Shown one piece after another: positions 25,028-33,832 of a stretch of DNA of 64,000 nt; position 1 is the first letter of the stretch, and every line of letters starts with the position of its first letter. The notes beneath the pieces were generated by a model. That model ran no database searches and was not told where the DNA came from. It saw nothing but the letters and a program-made list of their open reading frames with translations. The position numbers were made by a program, and so were the translations under genes. Origin of the DNA: Streptomyces sp. CB01580 (GTDB taxonomy: Bacteria; Actinomycetota; Actinomycetes; Streptomycetales; Streptomycetaceae); assembly GCF_001905795.1 (NCBI RefSeq), contig NZ_LIXJ01000014.1, positions 117,266 to 181,265 on the forward strand. Reading direction: 5' to 3'.

Positions 25028-25786
25028 ATGGCCGCCACCCCGATCGCCGTCGTCACCGGAGCGAGCAGCGGCATCGGTGCCGCGACCGCCCGGCAGCTGG
25101 CCGCCGCCGGCTACCGCGTGGTTCTGACCGCCCGCCGCAAGGACCGCATCGAGGCTCTCGCCGCCGAGCTCAACGCGGCGGGCCACCAGGCGACGGCCTA
25201 CGCCCTGGACGTCACCGACCGTGCCGCGGTGGACGAGTTCGCCACCGCGTTCCGCCGCCTCGCCGTCCTCGTCAACAACGCGGGCGGCGCGCTCGGCGCC
25301 GACCCCGTCGCAACCGGCGACCCCGACGACTGGCGCCAGATGTACGAGACGAACGTCATCGGCACGCTCAACGTCACCCAGGCCCTGCTGCCCGCGCTCA
25401 CCGAGAGCGGCGACGGCACGATCGTGATCCTCTCCTCCACCGCGGGCCACGCCACCTACGAGGGCGGCGGCGGTTACGTGGCCGCCAAGCACGGCGAACA
25501 CGTCCTGGCCGAGACCCTCCGCCTGGAGATCGTCGGCACCCCGGTCCGCGTCATCGAGGTGGCCCCCGGCATGGTCAAGACGGAGGAGTTCGCCACCACC
25601 CGTTTCCGCGGCGACACCGAGAAGGCGGACAAGGTGTACGCGGGCGTCGAGGCCCCGCTGACCGCCGACGACGTGGCCGACACCATCACCTGGGCCGTCA
25701 CCCGCCCCAGCCACGTCAACATCGACCTCCTGGTGGTCCGCCCCCGCGCCCAGGCATCCAACACCAAGGTCCACCGCACCGCCTGA
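25028..25786 (+). CDS. Short-chain dehydrogenase/reductase
   Basis: This is a classical SDR of 252 residues. The cofactor loop is VVTGASSGIGAATA near residues 9-22, the structural motif is LVNNAGG, the catalytic Ser is in VILSSTAG, and Tyr/Lys are in GGYVAAKH (YxxxK). ARRKDR after strand 2 suggests NADP preference. The C-terminal VVRPRAQASNTKVHR ending is that of the serine/3-hydroxy-acid dehydrogenase-like (YdfG) branch, though the substrate is not proven. GAGGAGACC precedes the ATG. Confidence 0.9.
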   Translation: MAATPIAVVTGASSGIGAATARQLAAAGYRVVLTARRKDRIEALAAELNAAGHQATAYALDVTDRAAVDEFATAFRRLAVLVNNAGGALGADPVATGDPDDWRQMYETNVIGTLNVTQALLPALTESGDGTIVILSSTAGHATYEGGGGYVAAKHGEHVLAETLRLEIVGTPVRVIEVAPGMVKTEEFATTRFRGDTEKADKVYAGVEAPLTADDVADTITWAVTRPSHVNIDLLVVRPRAQASNTKVHRTA

Positions 25787-25910
25787 GCCCGCACCGGTCC
25801 CCGGCCCGAACCGCGAACGACGGTCGGGCAGACCCTCGGCCGGAAGGACGAAGGGCCCCGGCATGTCACCCGCGCCCGGGACCCGACGTTCAAAGCCCCA
25901 CCCGCACATA

Positions 25911-25947
25911 CCGAAGCCCGCCGCTCCCCCGTGGCGGCGGGCTTCGG
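25911..25947. terminator. Bidirectional terminator between SDR and rtcB
   Basis: Fourteen-base perfect arms (25911-25924 and 25934-25947) enclose a 9-base loop. It lies 15 bases beyond the rtcB stop and serves both convergent genes. Confidence 0.85.
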
Positions 25948-25962
25948 TGTGCGGTCCGGGGG

Positions 25963-27156
25963 TCAGCCCTTCACGCACACCACCTGCTTGAGCTTGGCGA
26001 CGACCTCGACCAGGTCCCGCTGCTGCTCGATGACCTGCTCGATCGGCTTGTACGCCGCCGGGATCTCGTCCACGACGCCGGAGTCCTTGCGGCACTCCAC
26101 GCCCCGCGTCTGGTCCTCCAGGTCGCGCGTCGAGAAGCGTCGCTTCGCGGCGTTCCGGCTCATCTTGCGGCCGGCGCCGTGCGAGGCCGAGTTGAAGGAC
26201 TTCTCGTTCCCGAGGCCCTTCACGATGTACGAACCGGTCCCCATCGAGCCCGGGATGATTCCATAGTCGCCGGAGCCCGCGCGGATCGCGCCCTTTCGGG
26301 TGACCAGCAGGTCCATGCCGTCGTACCGCTCCTCCGCCACGTAGTTGTGGTGACAGGAGATGACCGGTTCGAACGTGACCTTGGCCTTCTTGAATTCCTT
26401 GCGGACCACGTTCTGGAAGAGCGCCATCATGATGGCGCGATTGTGCTTCGCGTACTCCTGCGCCCAGAACAGGTCGTTCCGGTAGGCCGCCATCTGCGGG
26501 GTGTCGGCGATGAACACCGCCAGGTCACGGTCGATCAGGTCCTGGTTGTGTGGCAGCTTCTGCGCCTGCCCGATGTGGAAGTCGGCCAGTTCCTTGCCGA
26601 TGTTCCGCGAGCCGGAGTGCAGCATCAGCCAGACCGAGCCCGACTCGTCCAGACAGAACTCGATGAAGTGGTTGCCCGAACCGAGCGTCCCCATCTGCTT
26701 CGTGGCACGTTCCTGACGGAACCGGACCGCTTCGGCGACCCCGTCGAACCGCGCCCAGAAGTCGTCCCAGCCCGGTGCGCGGAAGCCGTACAGCCCGTCG
26801 GGCGCCACGGCGTCGTCATGCATCGCGCGCCCCACCGGAATGGCCTGCTCGATCTTCGAGCGCAGCCGGGACAGGTCGCCGGGCAGGTCATTGGCCGTCA
26901 GAGAGGTCTTCACCGCGGACATTCCGCAGCCGATGTCCACCCCCACCGCCGCCGGGCAGACCGCACCGTGCATCGCGATCACCGAGCCGACCGTCGCGCC
27001 CTTGCCGAAATGGACGTCCGGCATGACGGCGAGCCCCTTGACCCAGGGCAGGGTGGCCACGTTGCGCAGCTGTCGCATCGCGACGTCCTCGACCGACGCG
27101 GGATCGGCCCACATGCGTATCGGGACCTCGGCGCCCGGCACCTCTACATACGACAT
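25963..27156 (-). CDS. rtcB: RNA-splicing ligase RtcB
   Basis: RtcB joins 2',3'-cyclic-phosphate or 3'-phosphate RNA ends to 5'-OH ends, using GTP and Mn2+, in RNA repair. The 397-residue length suits the bacterial short form. Visible metal and catalytic motifs are GLAVMPDVHFGKGATVGSV, GVDIGCGMSAV (the metal-binding Cys), NHFIEF, and MLHSGSRNIGK; the guanylylated His lies in the C-terminal SASHGAGRKMSR. No archease, RtcA or RtcR gene is adjacent, so it stands alone here. It is divergent from a DUF3558 lipoprotein gene. Confidence 0.94.
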   Translation of the reverse strand: MSYVEVPGAEVPIRMWADPASVEDVAMRQLRNVATLPWVKGLAVMPDVHFGKGATVGSVIAMHGAVCPAAVGVDIGCGMSAVKTSLTANDLPGDLSRLRSKIEQAIPVGRAMHDDAVAPDGLYGFRAPGWDDFWARFDGVAEAVRFRQERATKQMGTLGSGNHFIEFCLDESGSVWLMLHSGSRNIGKELADFHIGQAQKLPHNQDLIDRDLAVFIADTPQMAAYRNDLFWAQEYAKHNRAIMMALFQNVVRKEFKKAKVTFEPVISCHHNYVAEERYDGMDLLVTRKGAIRAGSGDYGIIPGSMGTGSYIVKGLGNEKSFNSASHGAGRKMSRNAAKRRFSTRDLEDQTRGVECRKDSGVVDEIPAAYKPIEQVIEQQRDLVEVVAKLKQVVCVKG

Positions 27157-27318
27157 AAGTTCCTCTAATCCCCCGAAAAGCCTGAAAGAGCAAAACCGGC
27201 GCCAAGGTCGGCAAATGAGTCGCTCGACCGGCGTTCACAGCGGCGTGTGCGATACACATTGTCTCCAGTGGCCGCCGTAGAGCGGCAACAGTTTTTCGCG
27301 CGAAGGGAGCCCAGGACC

Positions 27319-28146
27319 GTGCGGCGAATGGCGTACGTACCCGGCACCGCACTGCTGGCAGCGCTTGTCGTCGGCTGCAGTGCAGGCACCGGAACCGGTG
27401 GCTCGGCCGCCGACAGCAAGCCCGGCGAGGCGACCGCCACCACGGCGGCCCCCGGCAAGTACCGCACGCTTCTCGACGCTTGCCGCGCCGTCTCCTCGTC
27501 CTCGCTGAAGGACCTGCTCCCGGGCGCTGCCGAACTGCCCGAGGACCAGCAGAAGAAGGCGTACAAGGGCACGGCCGACGTCACGTACGACACGGACCGC
27601 CGGGTCGGCTGCCGGTGGAAGGCCGAGGCCCCCGGCTCCTCTCACACCCTCTCCGTCGACTTCGAGCGCGTCGTGTCCTACGACCCCTCGGTGAGCGACG
27701 ACGACCGCGCCCGCGAGGTGTACGCGAAGAAGGTGACCGCCACCGGCCTCACCGCGCCGTCCGCCACGCCCGGTGGCACGGAGCAGCAGACCCCGCCCCC
27801 TTCGGGCACCGTCCCGCACACCGCGTCCAGCTCGTCCCCCACGAGCGACAGCAGCGGGACCGACACGGGTGACGAGGGCGAGAACGGCGACGGCACGGAT
27901 GACAGCCTGTTGCCGCGCACCCTCGACGGCCTCGGGGACAGCGCGTTCCTGGACGACCGTCTCGTCCGCGCCGGTTCCACCGCCCAGAACCGTGTGGTGA
28001 GCGTGGTCTTTCGCACATCGAACGTCATCGTGACCGTCGACTACACCGAGCAGCCGACCGTCCCCAGCGTGGTCCCCGACAGCAAGGAACTGCAGGACAG
28101 AGCCCGATCGGTGGCCCGGCAGCTGGTGGAGAAGTTCAGCGAGTAG
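27319..28146 (+). CDS. DUF3558-type lipoprotein (first of a pair)
   Basis: The GTG at 27319 gives 275 residues with a short positively charged start (RRMAYVPG), a hydrophobic segment and the lipobox VVGC, so it is exported and lipid-anchored. The domain has DACRAVSSSSLKDLLPG and VGCRWKAE, the Cys pair of DUF3558 proteins. The middle (residues about 150-200) is a Ser/Thr/Pro/Asp-rich linker. The function of the family is not known. An in-frame start 24 codons earlier lacks a signal-peptide-like sequence and is less likely. Confidence 0.8.
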   Translation: MRRMAYVPGTALLAALVVGCSAGTGTGGSAADSKPGEATATTAAPGKYRTLLDACRAVSSSSLKDLLPGAAELPEDQQKKAYKGTADVTYDTDRRVGCRWKAEAPGSSHTLSVDFERVVSYDPSVSDDDRAREVYAKKVTATGLTAPSATPGGTEQQTPPPSGTVPHTASSSSPTSDSSGTDTGDEGENGDGTDDSLLPRTLDGLGDSAFLDDRLVRAGSTAQNRVVSVVFRTSNVIVTVDYTEQPTVPSVVPDSKELQDRARSVARQLVEKFSE

Positions 28147-28369
28147 CCGCGCCCGCCGCGCCCCGCCACGCCGCCGACCGCACTCCCGAGATCCCCGTCC
28201 GGGGCCACGTCCGAACCCCGTCCGTCGTACGGTGGCCGTCCGGAACGCCTTCCGGAACCCCGCCGGGCACCCGCCCGGCAACCGCCGACCGACCGTGCAC
28301 GGCCACCCGGCAGACCGCGCCCGAACCCCGGCGCGGCCCCTGCCCGCCGCGCCACCGAGTGAAGGAACC

Positions 28370-29203
28370 ATGCACCGTTCAGCCCCGCGACTCACCCGCA
28401 TACTCGCCTGCGCCGCCGTTCCGGTGATGCTCGTCGTCGCCGGCTGCTCGTCGGACTCCGGCGACAAGGACACCAAGGACTCGGGTTCGCCGTCGTCGTC
28501 CACGGCATCGGCCGCGCCCAAGTCGGAACCGACCGTCGAGCCGGCGAAGTTCGCCCAGCTGCCCGACCCGTGCACGTCGATCGGCAAGAAGACGATCACC
28601 TCCCTGGTTCCCGAGGCGAAGCCCAAGAACGGCACGGCGGCCAAGTCCAGCGACACCTCCTACCGCGCGGGCTGCTCCTGGAACGGTCTCGACGACAAGG
28701 GCGTGAAGGGGTCCCAGTACCGCTGGCTCGACGTCGGCTTCATCCGCTTCGACTCGGACCAGACCCTGGGCAGCGGCGCCGAGCGCGCGCAGCAGGACTT
28801 CACGAAGCAGGTCACCAAGGCCAAGGCGACCGAGGGTGCGAAGAAGGTCGCCGAGGCGCCCGTCACCGGCATCGGCGAGCAGGCGTCCAGGATCACGTAC
28901 GACCTCACCAAGACGAGCGAGGACTTCAAGTACGCGACGGTCATCGCGCGTACGGGGAACGTCGTCGTCACCCTCACCTACAACGGCGCCGGTTACGCGG
29001 GTTCGAAGACGCCGTCCGCCGAGGACATCCTGAAGGGCGCCGAAAAGGCCGCCAAGGAGGCCGTGGCGACGGTCGCCGCCACTGACGCGAAGCAGAACGC
29101 AACGACCGCACCGGAAAAAACCGGTGAACCGGACACGAAGCCGGGGTCCGGGAAGTCGGTCGAGCCCGGCGAGAAGGACACGGCCACGAAGCCGAGCCAG
29201 TGA
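28370..29203 (+). CDS. DUF3558-type lipoprotein (second of a pair)
   Basis: This encodes 277 residues with a signal peptide (RILACAAVPVMLVVAGC) and a lipobox VAGC. The same DUF3558 layout as the preceding gene is seen: LPDPCTSIGKKTITSLVPEA, then AGCSWNGLDD as the second Cys. The C-terminus is Lys/Thr/Pro/Glu-rich. The two genes look like an ancient tandem duplication, 223 bases apart on the same strand. GAAGGAA precedes the ATG. Confidence 0.82.
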   Translation: MHRSAPRLTRILACAAVPVMLVVAGCSSDSGDKDTKDSGSPSSSTASAAPKSEPTVEPAKFAQLPDPCTSIGKKTITSLVPEAKPKNGTAAKSSDTSYRAGCSWNGLDDKGVKGSQYRWLDVGFIRFDSDQTLGSGAERAQQDFTKQVTKAKATEGAKKVAEAPVTGIGEQASRITYDLTKTSEDFKYATVIARTGNVVVTLTYNGAGYAGSKTPSAEDILKGAEKAAKEAVATVAATDAKQNATTAPEKTGEPDTKPGSGKSVEPGEKDTATKPSQ

Positions 29204-29276
29204 AGCGGAGCCGGTAGAACCGGGCGTCGGTGAAGCCGACGGGTGGGCGGGCGTACAGCACGGCTCCCACCCGACC

Positions 29277-29378
29277 GGCCATGAGGCCCGGCAGGCCATG
29301 AGCCCCGCCCGGCCATGAGGCCCGGCAGGCCATGGGGCCCGCTCGGTCATGGGGCCCGCTCGGTCATACGGCCCGCCC
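29277..29378. repeat. Six tandem 17-bp repeats
   Basis: Units of exactly 17 bases (GGCCATGAGGCCCGGCA and variants GGCCATGGGGCCCGCTC, GGTCATGGGGCCCGCTC) start at 29277, 29294, 29311, 29328, 29345 and 29362. The rest of the 416-base gap 29204-29619 shows no gene; the promoter of the DUF2637 gene should lie in its second half. Confidence 0.9.
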
Positions 29379-29619
29379 GAACACGGCCGGGTCACAGGAG
29401 GGGCGGTCTCGCTTCACTGGGGAAACGGCCCCCGGTCGCGGGGCTGAACGGCCCCGTTCACAGGTCTGGTCCCTGGGGCGGCATCAAGGCCGACACCGAG
29501 GTCGCGCACCGGGAACCACCCCCGGCTCCTGACCACGCTCCGCGGTGCCCGCCCCACGCCCTCTCGCACGCGTGTGCCAGGCTGTCGCTCTCAACAAACG
29601 AGCAGGGAGGGGAACGCGG

Positions 29620-31353
29620 GTGGCCGCGATGCAGCTGACACGTACCCACCGGGTACTCATCGGGCTCGTGATCGCCGGTGCGGTGCTCATCGCCGGGATC
29701 GGCTTCGCGGGTTCGTACGCGGCGGTGCGCGAGCTGGCCGTGCAGAAGGGCTTCGGCGACTTCTCGCTGGTCTTCCCGATCGGCATCGACGCGGGCATCT
29801 GTGTGCTGCTCGCCCTGGACCTGCTGCTGACCTGGCTTCGCATCCCGTTCCCGCTGCTGCGCCAGACGGCCTGGCTGCTGACCGCCGCGACGATCGCCTT
29901 CAACGGCGCCGCCGCCTGGCCCGACCCGCTCGGCGTCGGCATGCACGCGGTCATCCCGGTGCTGTTCGTGGTCTCCGTCGAGGCCGCCCGGCACGCCGTG
30001 GGCCGGATCGCCGACATCACGGCGGACAAGCACATGGAGGGGGTGCGCCTCACCCGCTGGCTGCTCTCCCCGGTGCCGACGTTCCGGCTGTGGCGGCGGA
30101 TGAAGCTCTGGGAGCTCCGCTCGTACGAACAGGTCATCAAGCTCGAACAGGACCGGCTGATCTACCAGGCACGGCTCCAGGCCCGCTTCGGCCGCAACTG
30201 GCGCCGCAAGGCGCCCGTCGAGTCCCTGATGCCGCTGCGCCTGGCGAAGTACGGCGTTCCGCTGGCCGAGACCGCCGGGGCCGGGCTGGCCGCGGCGGGC
30301 ATCGAACCGGCACTCCTGCCCCCGGCGCCCGCCCTGTCCGCGGCCGGGCCGGACGAGTTCCCGCCCGAGCTGCCGTACGCCGGGCCGCCGACGCAGCCCC
30401 GGTCTCAGGCGCACCCGCAGGCGCTCGCGCCTCAGCAGCACCAAGAGCAGCAGGGGCACCAGGAACACCCGGAGCAACAGCAACAGCAGGCGTACGGGCA
30501 GCAGCCCGGGCACCCGCAGCAGTACGAGCAGCAGCAACAACCGCAGCACGCTCGCCCCGACGACATGGCGGCGGCCGACGAGCGGCCCCAGGACGGCCCG
30601 GGCTCGCACGAGAGCCCGTGGTTCGCGGCGTCCCCGGTCCCGAACGACGCGCACCGGAGCGCGTACGACCCGACGTACGTCGAGGGCCTGGAGCCGATGC
30701 CGGTCCAGGTCCCGCTGGGCCCCGGCGGCCGGACCCGTCCGCTGGGCAACGTGGGGACGATCGGCGCCGTGCCCGAGCCGCGCACCGTGGCCCCCCGTCC
30801 GATGCCGCAGGCCGAGCACGACGAGCAGGCACAGCAGGTCCAACACACGCAGCAGACCTACCAGACCCAGCAGACCCAGCAGACCCAGCAGGCCCAGCAA
30901 GCTCAACAGCCTCACCAAGCTCAGCAGGCCCACCAAGCACAGCAGGCTCAGCAGACCCAGCAGTCCGACCAAGCACAGCAGGCTCAGCCGGATCCCCAGC
31001 CCGCACCGGCCCCGGAAGAGCAGCAGGCACCGGCCCAAGCGCAGCAGGAGGGACCCGTACCCGAATCCGGGCCCGCGGTCGAGTCCGGGCCTGAGACCGC
31101 ATCCGGGTCCGCGGCCGAGGTCGAGTCCGGCTCCGAGGTCGAGTCCGAAGTCGAGTTCGGGACGGTCGCGTACCAGGTCTTCGCCGAGTACACCCGCACG
31201 CACCAGGCCCACCCCAGTGCCGAGGTCCTCGACATACACCTCTCGGACGTGCACAACATCCATCACCCCCGCGGCGCGGCCCTGCTCCGCCGTATGCTGC
31301 CGGGCTTCAAGCAGCGCTTCGACAACGAGATGGCCGAGAACCACATCGCTTGA
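29620..31353 (+). CDS. DUF2637 membrane protein with long Gln/Pro-rich linker
   Basis: The 577-residue protein starts at a GTG with GGGAGGGG upstream. Residues about 10-130 form four membrane helices (RVLIGLVIAGAVLIAGIGF; LVFPIGIDAGICVLLALDLLL; TAWLLTAATIAFNGAAAW; GMHAVIPVLFVVSVEAA), the DUF2637 region known from Streptomyces plasmid-spread-like and chromosomal proteins. A basic segment follows, then about 250 residues rich in Gln, Pro and Ala. The last 65 residues (FGTVAYQVFAEYTRTHQAHPSAEV...) are a compact helical domain that could bind DNA or protein. The role is unknown. Confidence 0.75.
   Translation: MAAMQLTRTHRVLIGLVIAGAVLIAGIGFAGSYAAVRELAVQKGFGDFSLVFPIGIDAGICVLLALDLLLTWLRIPFPLLRQTAWLLTAATIAFNGAAAWPDPLGVGMHAVIPVLFVVSVEAARHAVGRIADITADKHMEGVRLTRWLLSPVPTFRLWRRMKLWELRSYEQVIKLEQDRLIYQARLQARFGRNWRRKAPVESLMPLRLAKYGVPLAETAGAGLAAAGIEPALLPPAPALSAAGPDEFPPELPYAGPPTQPRSQAHPQALAPQQHQEQQGHQEHPEQQQQQAYGQQPGHPQQYEQQQQPQHARPDDMAAADERPQDGPGSHESPWFAASPVPNDAHRSAYDPTYVEGLEPMPVQVPLGPGGRTRPLGNVGTIGAVPEPRTVAPRPMPQAEHDEQAQQVQHTQQTYQTQQTQQTQQAQQAQQPHQAQQAHQAQQAQQTQQSDQAQQAQPDPQPAPAPEEQQAPAQAQQEGPVPESGPAVESGPETASGSAAEVESGSEVESEVEFGTVAYQVFAEYTRTHQAHPSAEVLDIHLSDVHNIHHPRGAALLRRMLPGFKQRFDNEMAENHIA
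30838..30970. repeat. CAG-rich 9-bp microrepeat coding for Gln-rich linker
   Basis: Tandem copies of CAGCAGACC and of CAAGCTCAGCAGGCC-type units encode QQT, QQA and QAH runs. They keep the frame. A second Gln-rich stretch lies at 30430-30550. Confidence 0.8.
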
Positions 31354-31475
31354 CACCCTCCCCGGCCCGAGGCCGGGGGCTCCCGGCTGCTCCCCTCGGA
31401 GGGGTGAGGGCTTCGGGTGGGTCCCGTTTCGCCGCGCGGCTCCGGGACGCGTGCTCGGTTCTCACGGATCAGCCG

Positions 31476-31531
31476 GCTGAACGCGGATCGCCGGGTGCTG
31501 AATCCTCAGCACCCGGCGATCCGCGTTCAGC
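31476..31531. terminator. Long perfect hairpin between the DUF2637 gene and lysS
   Basis: Arms of 26 bases (31476-31501 and 31506-31531) are perfectly complementary around a 4-base loop. It ends 15 bases past the lysS stop and lies 122 bases beyond the DUF2637 stop, so it can end both messages. Confidence 0.92.
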
Positions 31532-31546
31532 GATACCCCGAAACCG

Positions 31547-33313
31547 TTACGCGCCCAGCAGCCTGCGCACCCGGTCCGCGCCCACGGCCAGCAGCAGCGT
31601 GGGCAGCCGCGGCCCGGTGTCCCGACTGACCAGCAGCCGGTACAGGAGCGCGAAGAACGACCGCTGCGCGACCTTCAGCTCGGGCGTCGGCTTGGCGTCC
31701 GGCTCCAGACCCGCCAGCACCTTCGGCACGCCGTAGACGAGCGTGGTGAGACCGTCCAGCGACCAGTGCGAGTCCAGTCCCTCCAGGAGCAGCCGCAGCG
31801 ACTCCCGGCCCTGGTCGTCCAGCGAGCCGAGCAGTTCCTTGTCCGGCTCGTCCCGGACGATGGTGCGGGCCTCGGCCGGGACCTGCGTGGTGATCCAGTT
31901 CTCGGCGCGGTCGAGACGCGGCCGGACCTCGTCCAGCGAGGTCAGCGGGTTCTCCGGGTCCAGCTCGCTCAGGATGCGCAGCGTCTGCTCGTCGTGCCCG
32001 GCCGTGATGTCGACGACCGACGCGAGCGTGCGGTACGACAGCGGGCGCGGCGTGCGCGGCAGTTCACCGGCGGCCGTGCCCACGGCCCGGCTGTACGCGG
32101 CGGCGTCGGCGGGGAGCACGGAGCCGTCGGCCACCTTGCGCACCAACGAGTCCCACTCGTCGTAGAGCCGCTGGATCTCCTGGTCGAAGGCGATCTTGAA
32201 GGACTGGTTCGGCTTGCGGCGCGCGTACAGCCAGCGCAGCAGCGGCGCCTCCATGATCTTCAGCGCGTCGGCCGGGGTCGGCACGCCGCCCTTGCTGGAG
32301 GACATCTTCGCCATGCCGGAGATGCCGACGAAGGCGTACATCGGGCCGATCGGCTGCGCTCCGCCGAAGACCTCGCGGACGATCTGGCCGCCGACGACGA
32401 ACGACGAGCCCGGCGAGGAGTGGTCCACGCCGCTCGGCTCGAAGACCACGCCCTCGTAGGCCCAGCGCATCGGCCAGTCGACCTTCCAGACCAGCTTGCC
32501 GCGGTTGAACTCGTTCAGCCGGACGGTCTCGGCGAAGCCGCAGGACGTGCAGGTGTAGTTCAGCTCGGTGCTGTCGTCGTCGTACGACGTGACGGTCGTG
32601 AGGTCCTTCTCGCAGTTGCCGCAGTAGGGCTTGTACGGGAAGTAGCCGGCCGAGCCGCCGCTGCCGTCGTCCTCGCTGGCCGCGCCGGAACCCGCCTCGG
32701 CCGCCAGTTCCGCCTCGTCGACCTTCTTCTGCTGCTGCGGCTTCTTGCCGCCCTTGCCGCCCTTGGCCGCCGCGTCCGCCGGGTCCTTCTTCGTCCGGTA
32801 GCGGTCGAGCACGGCGTCGATGTCGGCGCGGTGCTTCATGGCGTGCAGGATCTGCTCGCGGTACGCCCCCGAGGTGTACTTCTCGGTCTGGCTGATGCCC
32901 TCGAACTCGACGCCCAGCTCGCCCAGCGCGGCGGTCATGGCGGCCTTGAAGTGCTCGGCCCAGTTCGGGTACGCGGACCCGGCCGGGGCGGGCACCGAGG
33001 TCAGCGGCTTGCCGATGTGCTCCGCCCAGGACTCGTCGGTGCCGGGGACGCCGTTCGGGACCTTGCGGTAGCGGTCGTAGTCGTCCCAGGAGATCAGGTG
33101 CCGCACGGTGTACCCGCGGCGGCGGATCTCGTCGGCGACCAGGTGCGGGGTCATGACCTCGCGGAGGTTGCCCAGGTGGATCGGGCCCGACGGGGAGAGA
33201 CCGGACGCGACGACGACCGGTTTGCCAGGCGCACGACGCTCCGATTCGGCGATGACATCGTCCGCGAAGCGGGAGACCCAGTCGGCCTCGGTGCTGCTCT
33301 GACTCTGAGCCAC
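31547..33313 (-). CDS. lysS: Class I lysyl-tRNA synthetase
   Basis: This is the archaeal-type class I LysRS that charges tRNA-Lys; streptomycetes are among the bacteria with this form. The 588-residue protein has the HIGH-type SPSGPIHLGN near residue 43, the KMSKS-type MSSSKG, and a zinc ribbon (CGNCEKDL ... CTSCGF) in between. A Lys/Gly/Ala-rich insert (AAKGGKGGKKPQQQKK) precedes the ribbon. The GTG at 33313 is preferred, since AAGGA lies 10 bases upstream; GTG 33322 is close behind. The open frame further upstream has no coding character. Confidence 0.95.
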   Translation of the reverse strand: MAQSQSSTEADWVSRFADDVIAESERRAPGKPVVVASGLSPSGPIHLGNLREVMTPHLVADEIRRRGYTVRHLISWDDYDRYRKVPNGVPGTDESWAEHIGKPLTSVPAPAGSAYPNWAEHFKAAMTAALGELGVEFEGISQTEKYTSGAYREQILHAMKHRADIDAVLDRYRTKKDPADAAAKGGKGGKKPQQQKKVDEAELAAEAGSGAASEDDGSGGSAGYFPYKPYCGNCEKDLTTVTSYDDDSTELNYTCTSCGFAETVRLNEFNRGKLVWKVDWPMRWAYEGVVFEPSGVDHSSPGSSFVVGGQIVREVFGGAQPIGPMYAFVGISGMAKMSSSKGGVPTPADALKIMEAPLLRWLYARRKPNQSFKIAFDQEIQRLYDEWDSLVRKVADGSVLPADAAAYSRAVGTAAGELPRTPRPLSYRTLASVVDITAGHDEQTLRILSELDPENPLTSLDEVRPRLDRAENWITTQVPAEARTIVRDEPDKELLGSLDDQGRESLRLLLEGLDSHWSLDGLTTLVYGVPKVLAGLEPDAKPTPELKVAQRSFFALLYRLLVSRDTGPRLPTLLLAVGADRVRRLLGA

Positions 33314-33660
33314 GGTCTGCACGTCCTTCTCTCTTGTGGGACTCGTAGGGACAAAACCCTCTGTGGAACCTGTCGGGGACCCTGGTGGGGGACCTGTCGG
33401 GACTTGCCAAGGTCTGCTGGGGCCGGTCGGTACCAGCAGACCCGCCAGTACCCGTGACCTGTCAGTACCGGCCGGAGCCATTCGGAACCGGTCGGCACGG
33501 ACGGGACCGGTCGGGGACCGGAAGGCCCTGTCGAACCGGTACGGGACGTCCACCATTCTCCCAGGTCCCACCGGTAGCACGAAAACGGCTTTGCCGACGC
33601 CCGGCCCCGAGCCGGAACACGGGCCTGTCCGGCGCCCGACCGGCGCCGGAGGACGGCTCT

Positions 33661-33686
33661 GTCCGGCGCCCGACCGGGCGCCGGAC
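33661..33686. repeat. Perfect 11-bp hairpin in the lysS-argS divergent gap
   Basis: GTCCGGCGCCC (33661) pairs with GGGCGCCGGAC (33676-33686) around GACC. A second, near-identical copy of the unit begins 34 bases earlier, so this is a duplicated hairpin. The 519-base gap 33314-33832 also holds 19-base quasi-repeats of the GGAACCGGTCGG kind (33490-33545), and no gene. A T-box is not evident. Confidence 0.6.
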
Positions 33687-33832
33687 CGGTGACCGATGGC
33701 GCACGGGCGACGACGTCCGGCCGCGACGCCGGAAAACGGGTTTACCCACCGTGGAATACTGGTGTGATACTTCGCAGCCGTCGTGCCGCGTCACTGTGCC
33801 CCTGTACCCCTACGGAAACGGCATCCAAGCCC

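Noticed and set aside
19534..29378. 17-bp repeats considered as CRISPR arrays
   Set aside because: Units are directly abutting with no spacers and no cas genes are present.
31547..33580. N-terminal extension of lysS by about 90 residues
   Set aside because: The added residues are repetitive and Pro/Thr/Gly-rich, and the family start and a ribosome site support the later GTG.
33314..33832. T-box or tRNA-like element between lysS and argS
   Set aside because: I found no T-box signature or cloverleaf. Only hairpins and repeats are visible.
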